Source: Spirogloea muscicola (lineage: Eukaryota; Streptophyta; Zygnematophyceae; Spirogloeales; Spirogloeaceae). Taken from it: 31,583 bases of DNA. How positions within the stretch are numbered: position 1 is the stretch's first letter; every line of letters starts with the position of its first letter. The stretch spans positions 708,251 through 739,833 of the forward strand of contig WELB01000054.1 in assembly GCA_009602725.1 (NCBI GenBank). The letters are read 5' to 3'. Of this stretch, positions 1 to 13,700 are shown one piece after another. A program made the position numbers and the translations under genes. The notes beneath the pieces are model-generated. The model worked only from the letters and a program-made list of their open reading frames with translations. It did no database searches and was not told the DNA's origin.

Positions 1-974
1 CCGCCGGCGCCGCGCGCCAAGGGCGAGGACGCGCCGCGCGGCGCGGCGATGACGCCGGAGAGCGCGCTCAAGCTGCTCGGCGTCCACGAGGGCTGCACCT
101 TCGACGAGGTCCTAAGGGCAAAGCGGGCGTCCCAGCGCAGCCACGCCAGCGACCACGAGCGCGTCACGGAGGTGGGAGCGCCTCCATGGCTGCCGTTGCG
201 GGCCCTCGTGTCGGCGCTGCCGTGGCGGATCTAGCGGGGAGCGCGGCGATGACAGTGTCAGTGTCGTCCCCGCGAGCGCAGCTGGAGACGGCGTACGACG
301 TCCTCCTGATGCAGAGCCTGGCCCGGCGGCGCGCCGGCAAGGTCGTGGACAGCGCCGTCCGCTTCGCCGACGTGCGGCACCGGCGGCCCGGCGCCTCCGC
401 CGCCCCCGCGTGGCTGGCCGGCGCGCTCAGGCGCGCGTCGCTCTCGCTCGGCAGCCCCTCGGCCGCCGACGTCGCGGTGCAGGCAGCCCTGTACGGGGCC
501 CTGATGGCCTGGACCTTCGCCGGCGGGCCCGACCCGGCCGCCAGCTTCGGCAGCAACAACGCGGCCATGCCTAGCCTCCAGCTCGCAGCAGGCTTCGGGG
601 CTTCGGTCTACTACCTGCGCAAGCAGAATGTGAGGCTTGGTGAGCAAATCGACGCGCCTTCTCTGCACTTGGCAATGCTATGTCTGGGCAGGTGATAATG
701 ACTGTCACAACAGAGGACAATGCTTCTGTGCTCCTCTGTCGCCGCTCCTCTGGTGAACGGCTTACCTTGCGCCGCTGTCGCTGCATGCCACGTTTCAGGG
801 AAGACGATCAGCATCAGCACAGGCGGCCTGGTGGTTGGAGCCGTCCTGGGGAGCCTTGCTGAAGCCTGGCTCCATGTCGAACTCTTCCCAATCTATGGGA
901 TTGATTCCCCTGCGATTGTAATAACAGAGTTCACGCTCCTCTCCTTGTGGCTGACATCGACGTACCTGCGTTGA
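1..974 (+). CDS. CPP1: CPP1-like chaperone of protochlorophyllide oxidoreductase (5' partial)
   Basis: This is the 3' part of a nuclear gene for a plastid membrane protein of the CPP1 family, a J-domain-like holdase that stabilises POR in chlorophyll synthesis (family knowledge). Exons are <1-171, 282-639 and 799-974, with GT-AG introns and compatible phases. The first exon is open to the window edge, so the ATG at 49 is probably internal and the transit peptide lies upstream. Seen in order: a J-like segment (SALKLLGVHEGCTFDEVL), the family block AYDVLLMQSLARRRAGKVVD, then hydrophobic segments VQAALYGALMAWTFAG, GGLVVGAVLGSLAEAW and a C-terminal one ending SLWLTSTYLR. These match the usual CPP1 order of a soluble J-like head followed by several membrane helices. 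The gene is tandem with SEN1, 774 bases away. Identification is from remembered family motifs, not a search. Confidence 0.9.
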
Positions 975-1748
975 GGCTTCCCTTCATCTGGAGCAGGTTC
1001 GCAATGCAGCATGGCACTAAAAGCTGGGGCCTGAATTGGTCACAATCTACTCTGAACATACTACCATAGACCACAGTACAAGATATACATGTTCATATTA
1101 GAAGTATGTGAAAGTTTAGTAGATATGTTCCTTACAGGTCCCTATTATCAGAGTGGCATGAGCCCACCACCTTGTCAAGGCCATGCCAAGGCCATAGAGA
1201 GCCTTTGTACAGCTTAGATCCAGAGTGCGCTCCTTGCACTCATCTCGCTCATCCGGCACTTGTATAGACTCTGACAGCCGGCCATAGCTGCGTCACACAT
1301 CTAGTCATGTAGCCACCTCTTTAGATAGACAATACTACCCCTTTTCCTTTTCATTGTGAGGTGGCTTAATGTCACTGCCTTAAGATATCGCGGATGCAGG
1401 TAGCTAGCTAGAAGATACTGCAGATGCAGGTAGCTAGCTAGAGTCTTCAATAATTGGCATACAGCCCAAATGGATTCATAACTTTTCACCTGTGTATAGA
1501 GATGTAGGGCCGTTTACAACAAAGTTCTTCGTCTGTACAACACAAGCCCCTTGGTCAGACTTTGCCAGCTCTGGATCCAATGTGGTCTAAGTAGCTGCAA
1601 TGGCGAGTCAGCTTGCTGTCACGCTGTGAAATCAACTCTTTGCACATGGCCAGAGCCACTGGAAGTCTTCAGAGAAGTCAGAGAAATGCATCATAGCTGC
1701 CACTAAGGATGCCAGCTCAAGCCGCTCAATAGAAGATAGACTCTTCTA
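975..1748. other. Intergenic: CPP1 3' flank and SEN1 5' flank
   Basis: No coding region with splice-consistent ends or a recognisable domain is visible on either strand. It is AT-richer than the flanking exons and holds the 30-bp tandem duplication at 1383-1442. It should contain the CPP1 3' UTR and the SEN1 promoter, but I could not identify a TATA box or polyadenylation signal with confidence. Confidence 0.6.
1383..1442. repeat. Tandem duplication of a 30-bp unit
   Basis: Two adjacent 30-base units, 1383-1412 and 1413-1442, share a 20-base 3' half (GATGCAGGTAGCTAGCTAGA) and differ at a few positions in the 5' half. Each unit contains the self-complementary core TAGCTAGCTA. There are only two copies and no spacer. 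Confidence 0.9.
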
Positions 1749-4700
1749 GTGGAGGCGATGGATGTGATTGGCCAGCCCAGAAGAAGAAGGAACAAAGGTA
1801 ATGGCAGCAAGTCGCAGAAGCAGTGGCGCCAGCTGTGGCACAGTCATCTGAGCGCCTCTGCTCGGGCCGCGAGCCGCGGCTGCGGCGGGAGCACAGCAAG
1901 CAGAGCCAGCGACGGCGCAGCAAGCACTGACGCCTGTGCCGCCACTGCCGGCAAAGGCGGCAGATGCAGCGGCAGCGTGCTAAGGCTCAGAGGCTCCGCC
2001 GACACCGGCCGGCTGGCCGCCCTGGCGCCGCCGCTGCCGCCTCTGCGGCCGGCGCCGAGGCTGCGGCGGCGCCTCGCCTTCCATGGAGGCCTGGTGGAGC
2101 GCTGGCGCGACCTGGAGGCCGCAGAGGACGCCGCCGAGCCTGAGGAGCACACGCGGCTCAAGGAGCAGTGGTGAGCCACTGCTCCATCGCCGGCTTAGGG
2201 ATCAGGGTTTAGGTGCACTCTGTGCACAACTGCCGGCTCGGACGCCGGCGCTGCCAGCGGCGCCGGCAGGAGCCAGAGGCGCTGTCCTCACAATCTGGGG
2301 CTCTGCGGTTCAAATCTCTGCCCTGACGTCAGGGACTGCGGCGATGGCTGCCAGTCGCGCCTTCGTGAGACCTCACCGGCCGTAACGGCTGTTTTACAAC
2401 TTCCAGGCCGTCATTGAGTGTCGCCACTTTCGGTCACATCCATTAATTGCAATGGCAGAGAGTGTGGCAGTTTCCTGCCGCTCTGAACTCGGGTCCTGAC
2501 TTTGCCCTCGAGCTGGAACATGGGCTTTGGGGTTGAATCTCCATAAGAATTAATCTAAACCCTGACCCCTACCCCTAAAGTAAGCATATATTAGTACCAG
2601 ACCGAGTGCATCACATGGTGAGCTGTTGTTGGGAAGCAAGCTGCTGCCAACGTCTGCGCCGAATTCTCTGCCCTGAGACTGAGCTGTCCACTACGAGCTC
2701 TGCAGGTTCCATGAGGCCTTTGAGTTCGTGCAGGAGCTGCCCGGCGGTCGACATGCATGGTGCCAGCACCAGGAGCTCATGCTGCCGCTCCTGGAGCCCT
2801 TCTACCACTACGACAGCCATGCGACGACGGCTGGGAGTGCCGCCCCGGAGTCGGACCTCGTCCAGCTGTGGCGGCGCGTCAAGGCCGACCTCGCGGCCTG
2901 CACGCGCTGCATCGCTGCATACCACCGAGGCCAGGCGTACTATGCCCAGGAGTTCGAGGAGGAGGTGGTTGCGCCGCTGCTGGACGTCCTGCGGCGGCTG
3001 GATGCGGAGCGGGTGAGCGAGCGCTGCCAGTCCTTGCTGGCGAAGGTCGTCGCCAAGCAGTATGACCCCGTGCAGGACGGCGCCAGCAACATCTGCCTCA
3101 TGTTTGAGGTGGGTCTTGGCCGCCAAGATTTCCTCGATCCAAAACCCGAACCCTGATTCTCATGTCTATGCTTCAGATAAATTGGCATACTGCTGTCAGG
3201 TCTGGGCTTGCTGATACTGCTCAATACCATGCTGGAGTTGCTCAGCTTTTCTAGTAGCTTATATAGTATGTGGAATAAAGCACGGGCTTCTGTGAAGTGT
3301 TTTCATCTGTCCACTTACGGAGCCCAGATTCGGGTCCCCTGACTGTTCCAGACTATCAAAACTGCAGGTCCTGATATATCCTGCGCTGCTAGATGATGCC
3401 GAGGTCTTTGAGAGCTTCGGGCCCCTCCTGAAGTACCTGGTAGACATGCACGACCTGAAGTTTGAGCCCAGGCAGAGCTACCCGGTGAGTGGCCTTCATG
3501 GTACAGAAATATTTACGTTGCACCCTGAGCGCATGTACATGCTACAAAGAAGGGTGAAGAACATGCTAGCTTGATGCTCGCAGCAAGCTTTGTGGTGGTA
3601 TCAGACACACAAGCTCAGCAAATATGCTCAAGCCAAGGCGCAAGTAATAGATTGTTAACAAACTACTGTAGCAGCATGCGTCCTTGTCTGTTCACGTACA
3701 ATTACTGCTTGCTGTCTCGATGCCACAGCCTTTTGAACGTTCATGTCTGCTATTCTGCTGGTTAGGGCGTGTACTGGCTGCTAGTCCACCCGGATGCTGG
3801 TGTACGCAGAGCTGCACACACTCTGGCTAACGGCATTGGCAAATTCAAGTAAGGTCATTATATACTTCACAAGGAGTTCTACTTCCTCTGGTCATGCAGT
3901 CATATCAACGTGAACAACTGTATGCGTGACTAGAAGATGAGGTACATCTGGTCACGCTTTTGTATCTCGACATACAATTGGATGATTGATCGTTAAGTGC
4001 AATTGGTAAGGCAATAGCATCCCTGTACCTGCTATCCGACTGAGTATTTGGAGCCTGGTGCCTCTAGGCATGGTGATAGCCTCAAGCCACTGGAGAGTTT
4101 AATTCGACAATGCAGCCATCAATTGGAGTTCAATCTGTTTGGAGCTGAGACATTACACACTGTGACAAACTTGAAGCCAGGGGCTTCTATTAGGAAGACC
4201 AGAGAGCCGCCAACAAAAGAAGTGCTCTGGCTGGGGTTGCAGCACCTGTAAGGTTGCAGCTTCTGTTATTGCCGTCAAGCTGTCTATTTGCACCTGATTG
4301 TGGAGTGCACAGAGTCAATCGTATCACATGAAGACGTCGATCTTGACAACCAGGCCTACAGTCTAAGTTGTTAGCTCTCTCTTGATTGCTCGTCCAGGAT
4401 GGCACTTATGGAGCCGGCGGCTCTGGAGATGGGCTTGGTCAGAGTGCACCCTGCTCTTGTGAGCATTGTCATCAACCACGTGAGCGAGACCACAGGCGTC
4501 TTCTGGATCGCACTTCGCTGCCTCAGGCTGCTGCTAGAGATCTTAGGTCCGACCTCGAACCAGCTACTCAATCACAAAGTTTAGAGTGTCATTTTCAATT
4601 GGAGAGCATATCTTTGTCTGGCTCGGTCACTGATTGCATGTCATGGCCTCCAGCTCATGTGCGTCTATTACAGTTCTGTCGTCTTTGGCCAATCCTTGAA

Positions 4701-7700
4701 ACCCTTGCTTGAGGACAATGTTGACCCATACCAGGTTACAAGCTGTGGATGCACACCTCGTTCTCGGCAAGCGTGGTCCGCAACACGATGCTGAGCCAGT
4801 GCTTCCATGTCACGGACGAGCGCACCCATACTGCCCTCTTTGACGTCTTCCAGCCTTTCCTCCAGGTGTGGAGCCAAGTGTTGTCATATAACAAGCTTCA
4901 GAGCATGTTAACATTGCTTCTGCTGACTTTGAGGCACCAGCATGCCGACTTCTACATCCAACATGTCAAGCAGTCTTGTCAGATCTGCTGAGGCCACGCG
5001 ATTGTGCTTTGCATTGCAAAGCTCCAGCAGCGGCTGCCTGCCACTTCTTTTGCATGACTGACATACTGTCATCCTACTTTTACGCTGTGGAAATGATGTC
5101 TTTGTCTTGCTGCAATGACTTCATGCCTTGCAGTCGCTGGAGGCACTGCAAGATCAAGAGTATCAGAGCGAGAGGAGATGGGTGCTCTACTTCTTACTGC
5201 AGCAGGTCCCCGCAAGCAAGAACTTCCGGGCCATGCTGACCAAGAAGGGCCGGCAGGTAGTGCTGCTTGGCTCCTGTCAATTTCTCCTGCTCATGCTCCT
5301 CCTCTTAGAGTGACAAATGCATGGAGCCGTCTGCAATGTGGAATTTAATTAACGGTCTTCTGCTACTTGTCCGCATGATAGCGACATTGGCTATGTTGGT
5401 GCTCGTTTCAGATCGCCTTTGCGTTGGTACGGCGAGGCTACTTGCTGGCAACTCCATCGCCTCCAGTGGACTGCGCCCACATGTGGTGAGAGCAGCCCTT
5501 ACACAGTCGCTAGCATGGTACTACAGGATGCTGCAGGCTCAATGCTGCAAGATGGGAAGCAATCTCTTATCTGGCAACAGCAGCACCCACTGTTTTGCTT
5601 GAGGCAACTCAAAGCTTGCTGCTAATGCTAATCGAGACTGCTGCTCATATCTGCTCCTCAGGAACATGCCTTAGAAGACGTTCGCAGATGGTGAATATAA
5701 TTGTTATTGTTATGATATTAATCCTTACTCCATTTAAGTCATACTTGCACTTACAGGGGTCCTCTTCTCACAACCACGCTCCAAGATCAGTCGCTTTACC
5801 CAGCCCTCCGGAAGGCAGCAGCTGATCTTGCGGTCGCCATCCTCGCAGCAGACTCTGCAGCTCTCCTGGCCCTGTCTTTGCCGCCTTCCTCCAGCACCAG
5901 TTTCTTGAACCTGGATGCAGCAGCAGACGATGGCCTGGTCAGGCTCTCTGAGCTGAGTGCGGAGGAAGCCACTGGATGGCACATTGTCCCCCTTCTCTGG
6001 ACAGAGCTTCTCGAGGACGGCAAGCAGCTGCTGCTCTATCCCCAGGAGGTCGTGCAGCAAGCTTTCATTGCCGCCGGGTATCTTTTGCTGGCGAGCATGG
6101 CACTGCCAAGGCTGACGAGCCCAAGTGGCCAATCGCATGGGCAGTCCAATGGGCCCCTTGATGGTACGACAAGGATGAAGGAAGAGGTCTCAGCGATGTC
6201 ATGGGCCACGGCGAAGGGCGGCAACAATGGTGGGACGAGTGTGAACTCTGTCCTCGCTTCGAACCACTTGACGTGGTTGCTGGGCCTCATCTTGTCAAGG
6301 TCAGGACAAGGCCGGCTCGCACTTCTCCACCTAGTGATCTTCAGATGTTTTCTGTCATCTTGCTTATCAAAGAAGAGAGGATGTGAAGTGCTAGTCAATG
6401 TTTGATTCACTTATGACATATTGTCCAACATCAATCAGAGTTGAGGGAGTGGACCCAGTCTTTTAGGCTGTTACATAGGCACTCATGACATTCTACTGTC
6501 TTGCAGGTGTTTACTACCGCTTCTGACTGATGTGAAGGCCAGCACGATGTATGTGGCATGGACCTTTGATAGCAGGCTTGGCGAGACCATCTTCCTGCTG
6601 CTACTCCAGCCAGATCCAGTAAGTGACCAGTTCTTATGTCATCCTGCATGCCATGCATTCCTACTAAGAGCTGGCACCAGCGGAGTACAGCTTCCAAGCA
6701 CCAACACCCTTCATCTACCAGGCCTTCTGCCGTTGTTCTGCTGGCTTCTCAAGGAGATGCTGGAAAATAGTCATTCTCGCACTTCTGGGACGCCCTCAAT
6801 GTGAAGAAATTGACAAGATGAAGACAAGCTGATGCTAAACGTTATACGCTGCTTGGAGTTATCTCCGATTTTCTAAGCAATTGTATGCTTGTGAAGTAGA
6901 TATGTGATGGTTAATGCCTCCTCTTATGCTGCTCCTCCAGGCCCACCGGGAGCTCGGCCGGGAGATGTTAAAGCACTTCAGCAAGTGCGAGGACAGCATG
7001 TACAAGGGACTTCGTGCGCTCTATGGGACACGGCCAGAGGCAGCAGCTCTCACTGCTGGTCTCAGCAAGGCCGTAAATATGGTAATTGATAGAGGCTTCT
7101 TCGTGTCATGCATCATGCGTGTCATGCTCATCTTTCTGAAGCTGTAATGTATAGCAAAACATGGAATGCTTCGGCCATGCGTCGATCTGAAGCTCACCAG
7201 TCTGCTACAGATAGGAGCAATTTCAGATAAGGAGGTTGTCAATAGCTTCCCGGGCGTGCAAACTGGCTCGCAGTCTGCAGAATAATTGGTATAATTGTCA
7301 TTCTCTGTGGCTTGAGAACTTCATTGTATGATTCATGCAACAGGTCCTGGATCAGCCTTTGCATCTTATCACCCAGCTTGCTCAGAATATCTTCTTCTGT
7401 GCTGGAACATTGCTTCGAGATGTTGAAGACTCCCCAGCACCCCTTCCAGATAGTAAGAGTCCACAGGAAGTTGCTGCACCAGGAGGTTTTCTTAAAGACT
7501 TGAAGTTCCTACCAGACAGCCATAAAATACTTTCTGTCGTCAAGGAGGACATGACAAAGGCTGCTGTTAGCGGGTGCTGGAGAGAGCTACAATCGAGCAC
7601 AGCCAACCTTGTCTGGACCCTGCTAGTGGACGTCTTACAACAAGGATTGGCTGAATCAGAAAACTCAACTTATGATGTAAGGTCTCCTTCAGCCTTCCCA

Positions 7701-10700
7701 ATCATCCAAGTCTTCAGGCCTCAACTTGTGCAACTTTCTTCACAATGTCAGCTTGTCCAGTTCCTGCTGCCTCTAAGTGATGCTCCTCCTCAACTCAGCT
7801 ACTGCCTTCCATTCATAGCTAGATTTGACTCCTGCATTCTTGTTGATGCCAGTGGTTTTGCTTGACAATTGCCAGTCATAGTGCCTACATCTGGGTCAAC
7901 AGTGTCCAGGCGTCAGAGACGTGGCCCTTTGCCACGACCACTTCCTTTAGCTCCAGTTGTGCAAACTGAGTAGCTCAACCTGCCTCAGAAGCATGCTCTT
8001 GCTAATGCAGCTCATGTTTGGGAGAGCTCTGGAGGTCTTGCCGTTAGCATGGAAGCACGTCAACACTGAGAAGGTCATTGGGGCAGACTGGTCCTGGCTG
8101 GAGTCGCTCCTCGCTTGGGGCCTGGTGGCATCTCCATCAGTGAGGAGGAGGTGGCCCGAGGCCGCACTTCCCGTGCTGCAGGACATGAAGAGCCGGGAGT
8201 GCACATTCTCGCAGCAGATGGGCTACGTTGCTCAGAAGCTGCTTGCTGCTGGTGAGTGCAAACCACGCTTCAAACCCCAGTGGCAAGACATTTCAACATC
8301 TTGTCTGTGAATCTTACATGGCCACAAGATATTAGTTACAATGTCTGTGCATCTTATTTGGCCACATGATACTAGTCACAATTTTTCTCAAGTCTGTGCC
8401 CTGCTCTGTGCATCTCCTGGTGGTAGTTCTACTGTGTGTTGCATTGAACTGCTCGGCTATGCTGCAGGGACCAGCCTCAGCGACAGCTCGCGCCTTGCGC
8501 TGTCCGCACTCTTCCCTTCAGCCGCTCCCGGCAACATTGGCCGTGGGCTGTTGGCAGACCTCCCTGCCCGCTTCATTCCGCCTCCTCAGGCCCGACGTGT
8601 CAGCCTGGGAACCGAGGCTGATGGCCGAGAGGCGGGGCAACGGGAGCTGGCAGTCATTGACTTGACAGAGGAAGGAGACCAGGGTGCTGAGCGTGGACAT
8701 CGGAGTAGTGCCTCTCGAGTGCTTCCGGAGATGGAAGTGGAGGACGAGCAGGACGACGTAGAGAGGCAGCAGAGGTTCGTGGGGCCCCTCCTGGGCTTGG
8801 CGAAGCAGCGCAGTGTTGGGAATGACTTCTGGAAGGTGGAGGGTGAGATGGAGAGGGAGGACAGGGCGAGGATGGATGCGGAGAGGGCGGAGAGCCATCG
8901 GATGGCCACGACGAGCGGCATGACCGAGCGTGCGAGAGCGCCGCCGCCGCAGTTCAAGCGGCCTGAGGCCCTTAACAAGGCCCTCAAGCTCGTGCCTCCT
9001 TCAAGACCGAGCCCGAGGGACGCGAATGTGGCTTCCAAGAGGGCAGTCGTATCTGGGCACGGCAAGCTGGCAAGCCTGAGAGCTGAACACAGGGCCGAGG
9101 CGGCTGCAGTCAAAGGTGCAGGTCCGGCAAGTCACGGCATCTATCTTGGCGCACTCAAGCCGCATGTAGGGGTAGCAACGGAAGAGCCCACAAGGTCCGC
9201 AGACCTGCAGACTGAGAGAATCACTCATGAGCGGGGAGCTGCTACACAAAGCGGTATAAGACGTTCCTCCTCTGCTATTGCTAATTTCAAAGAGCTACGT
9301 CCATCTATTTGATTAAGTATCTGGTCGACTGTTACTACTACGTAACTATGATACTATTACTACTACGTACTTTTACTATTATGACTACTATGTCAGGAAG
9401 ATTGTGAAGGCCAGAACGGAGTCGCTCTTTACGTGCCTTGCATCTCAACCTCAATCTGACCTCCCTCTGCCATGCTTCCTGTCAGCTGCAGGTCAGATGA
9501 AGCGGCAAGTCATCCAGCTAGGCGTGCCTGGGCAGGCCGGTGCAAAGCCAGGGCTGCAGGGCTTGCGTAGAAACAAAGCAATCCTGCGCCGGCCACCACC
9601 TCGCCTTGACGACTGGTATAAACGCATTTTGGTCCTTGACTACTTTGAGGTCGTGGGCCTGTCATCGCATGGAGGAGAAGCAGACAAAAATAGTCAGATG
9701 TCGCGAGTTCCTATCATATTCGAATCAATTGAGCATTATGTGGATGTAAGAATCCCTGCCCAATACCTGATCAATCTATTAATTGCTGCTTCAGAATTCG
9801 ATAACTCTCATGAGGGCAGTTACCTGCTTGCTGTTTGCTACTTAGTCAGGACTTGCTTATTTTGTGTGTGATGGGCTTCCTTCTCAGTCAACAGCTAAGT
9901 GGTTGCTAGGATGTCAGGAAAGAAACCAGCAGATTAGCATGTACATATTTGCAGATACTATTCCTTGCACATGTCAGGACCAATGAGAGGGGACTTGCTG
10001 GTGATCGGCCCCGAGTCTCTTCTTGTGCTTCTTGCATAATCATCGTGATTCATGTGGTGCCCATCTGTGCAGGTGTTCCGGCCTCTGTTGCTTGAAGAGT
10101 TACGTGCTCAGCTGCGCCGCAGCCACGAGGAGATGCCTGCTCTGGGCCAGTCAGGAGGCGCGGACGGGGCTTTCTGCCTACGACTGATGTCTCTGGAGCG
10201 GGTGGACGACTTCCAGATGGGCCGCTTCCGACCTGATGCAGGCCCTGCCGACGCCGCCGCTCGGCAGTGCTCCGAGTCTGACCTCCTGCTTCTGTCGAAG
10301 CTGGCAATCCCAGCGGGAGGGCCACCTGGCCCTGCCGGTAGCACCCACCTTCTGGCCCTGGTAAGTTGTCAGGCAAGGAAAGTAAAGTAGACTCCGTCTT
10401 AGGCTCAATACCACCACCATCGTCATTGTCGTCTCCCCCACCTCCGCCACTGTTTAAATTTACTGATGAATGGGGCACATGCCAGAGTCATACATGCACT
10501 TGACTTAAGTGGGCCTTGTACAACTGATGCTCGATACAAACTGGGACCTTTGCTTGCTGCTGAAAGACAATGAGCTGCCATGCATCGCAGGTGGATCGCA
10601 AGGACAGCGAAGGTGGCCACACCCGGGCCACCATACTGCAGCTGAGGCTCTTCCTCCCATCCGACAGCGGCCGGTTGACTGTGGTCGGCCGGCAGATGGT

Positions 10701-13700
10701 CGACCGCTCCAAGTGGCATGCCGTGCGCCTGATCAGCCTCACGCCCCAAGTCCGCGAGTTCCAGGCCCTGGCGGCGCTGCATGTACTGCCGTTGGCATCT
10801 CTGATCCTTGGAATGCCTCGTGGCGTTGGACAAGAACGTAGGCCCGGCAGCCACGGCAAACGCCTGGAGGAGCTGCCAGAGGGGCTGAGGAGCCGACTGC
10901 AGGCTGAGTACAACGTCAGCCAGCTGGCAGCAGTGGAGGTTGCGATCGCGCAGGCGGCCTCGCTCGCCTCCTCCGCTTCTTGCCATCAGCTCATGCTGGT
11001 CCAGGGCCCTCCAGGTGAGGCGAGGCCCTATCCTTGGCGCCCGAGCTGCAGCAACCAGGGACCTGCAATGCAGGAGGCAGGGCATGTTGCACGTTGCATG
11101 TTGCATGAGGTTCTTGTGAGATGAGGCCTTTGCATTGTCCATGTAATACAAGTTAGAGGCAGTTGTCTCCCCATGATGCTCTTATGTTAAGGCAATTTGT
11201 AGCTGTCTAGGCTGCTGCGCAGGGTTGGATTACAGCCACAGACTTAAAGTTTCCTTGCAACTCCAAATTTTAGTCCAGCTGAAAACCCTTTGCTCTTACT
11301 CACCTTTGTTGCAAATTGTCTGTTTACACCACTTCATGGCCCTTTCTACGTCCTTACAGGCACAGGGAAGACAAAGACCATCGTGGGCATCGTGAGCTCC
11401 CTCCTGGCGGTGAAAAAGCGAATGTGCTCAAGAAAGAATCAGAGCTCACCATCATCAGATATGCGAGGTGGACCGACAGCAGCAGCGTTGTCGCCTTGGC
11501 AAGCTGCAGCGAGGGCGAAGTACCTGGCTGAGGAGGACAAACGGGAGATGACCCATAGCGGCAAGGGGGGCCATGGTGGCCGCGTCTTGGTCTGCGCCCA
11601 GTCGAATGCTGCCGTGGACGAGATCGTGGCTCGGATTGCGGTGAGGGGCCTCTACGGCAGTGATGGGGAGCCGTGCACGCCGAGCCTAGTGCGCACTGGC
11701 AACAGCCGGACTGTGCACCCGGACTCCATGCCATTCTTCATCGACCGTATTGTGGACGAACGAGCGGGCTGGGGAGAGGGCGGGGCGAGGGTCGATGGGA
11801 GGAGGGAGGGAGGGGGCGAGGCCACGAGGGATCTGCGGCGGGAACTCGAGAGCACTATCAACGACATCCAGGAGACGGAGGCCAGGATCTCAGCGCAGGA
11901 GGACAGCGAGCAAGGTGCAAAAGTGGAGATGGAGAAGGAGGAGGAAGGAGGGGCAGGCCATGGTTGCGGCGAGCTGTCCAAGGCCAGGCTGAACCTGCTC
12001 TACCGGAAGCGGCGAGAGCTGAGCGGGCAGCTGGCGAGCGCGGAGCGGGAGGAGCGCAAGGCTGCCGACGAGGGCAAGGCGCGGCGGCAGGCCATCCGGC
12101 GGGAGGTGCTGCGCACGGCGGAGCTGGTCGTGACGACCCTCAGCGGCTGCGGCGGCGACCTGTCCACGGCCTGCAACGACTCAGCCACCGCCATCCGGGC
12201 CGGGAAGGAGGTCGAGGGGGAGGCGCTCTTTGACGCCGTCATCATCGACGAGGCAGCGCAGGTGCTCATGGATAACATAAGTGCTGCTTAACTCCAACAT
12301 AATTGAGTTATACACAAATAAGGGCATGAGCAGAGACATGACATGACACGACATGACATGACATGGGATGAGAGCCTGCCTGGTCATCTCGTCCCAAGGC
12401 GTATATACGAGTTCGCGTCAGTCAAACCCTTGTCTTGTATTAAGCAGAAATACTGAAAATGATGTTGCATCGAGCAGGCTCTGGAGCCGGCAACCCTCAT
12501 CCCTCTCCAGCTTCTGGCTGCCAGGGCGCAATGCATCATGGTGAGTGCCCCCCCTTATATTACTACATCAGTTACCTGATGTATACAACAGGCACTTCTC
12601 ATCACTCTGAGCTCAGTGATATTCTCTGTTTGTTTGCGTCCTCACCTGCATCACAGCAAAGCTCAGAGTGCAAGGTGGTTGCACTCATTCTCTACAAAAT
12701 CAATACCATCTTATGCAGGTTGGGGATCCCAAGCAGCTTCCTGCTACGGTCTTATCACAGTCGGCTTCCAAGTTTGACTATGATCGCAGCATGTTTGAAA
12801 GGCTGCAAGTTGGGGGCCACCCGGTAACACTACTCAGCAAGCAGGTACATTAGCACAATGGACCTCAACGAGCACACTGTCACGAGGTGGTTGAGGATGT
12901 CACTATGGGATTAAGTGTAGAGTCGTTTGGCATGCAGGCTGTGATACATGAGTGCTATATTGACATTGGCCTTGACTGCCCATTTGCTTGCCGTATGTAG
13001 TACCGCATGCACCCAGAGATCCGGCTGTGGCCCTCGGCTTACTTTTACAACGGCCTGCTGGAAGACGGCGAGGGCATCAACGAGGCAACAAGGCGGGCGC
13101 CCTTCCACGCGACTGCGACATTCCCCCCTTACGCTTTCTTTGACATCCGGGACGGTGCAGAACGGAAGCACAGCACGTCACTCTGCAACGACGCAGAGGC
13201 GAAAGCTGCTCTGGCTCTGTTTCAGGCCCTGAAGTCCAGGTGCCAATTCACGCTGGCCTACTTGGCATGACAATCAGATGGGATGTGAAGCCAATTTGGT
13301 CTAATGACTTCCTTCTATGGCCAAGAATCTGAGGAAGAGCTGGACCACAAATTGTTTTCCATCTAATTAATTTCTTCTTAGAGTTTAATACTACTAGCCA
13401 CTTTACTAAGTGCTTCAAGTCTGTTATCAGGTATCCCCAGGAGATTACGCCTGGGCGCTTTGGCATTGTCACGCCGTACAAGCAGCAGCTGGAGCTCCTG
13501 CGCAGCACGTTCCGACAGGCGTTGGGTGCGGCAGGCGCCGCCGACCTCGAGATGGCCACCGTGGACGGCTTCCAGGGGCGTGAGGTGGACGTCCTCATCT
13601 TCTCCACCGTCAGGTCCACGGCGGCGCACGGAGGTGGCGGCAATCATTCGCGCGTGGGCTTTGTCGCCGACGTCCGGCGGATGAACGTGGCACTCACACG

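Noticed and set aside
1383-1442. CRISPR-like repeat
   Set aside because: Two directly adjacent units, no spacers, in a eukaryotic genome.
2300-2350. tRNA-like T-arm (GCGGTTCAAATCTCTGC) in SEN1 intron 1
   Set aside because: The T-stem has a mismatch, no acceptor-stem partner lies upstream at tRNA distance, and no A-box fits. Not called as a tRNA.
10423-11151. 242-codon minus-strand frame opposite SEN1
   Set aside because: It overlaps two SEN1 exons with strong helicase-family sequence and shows no domain or splice support.
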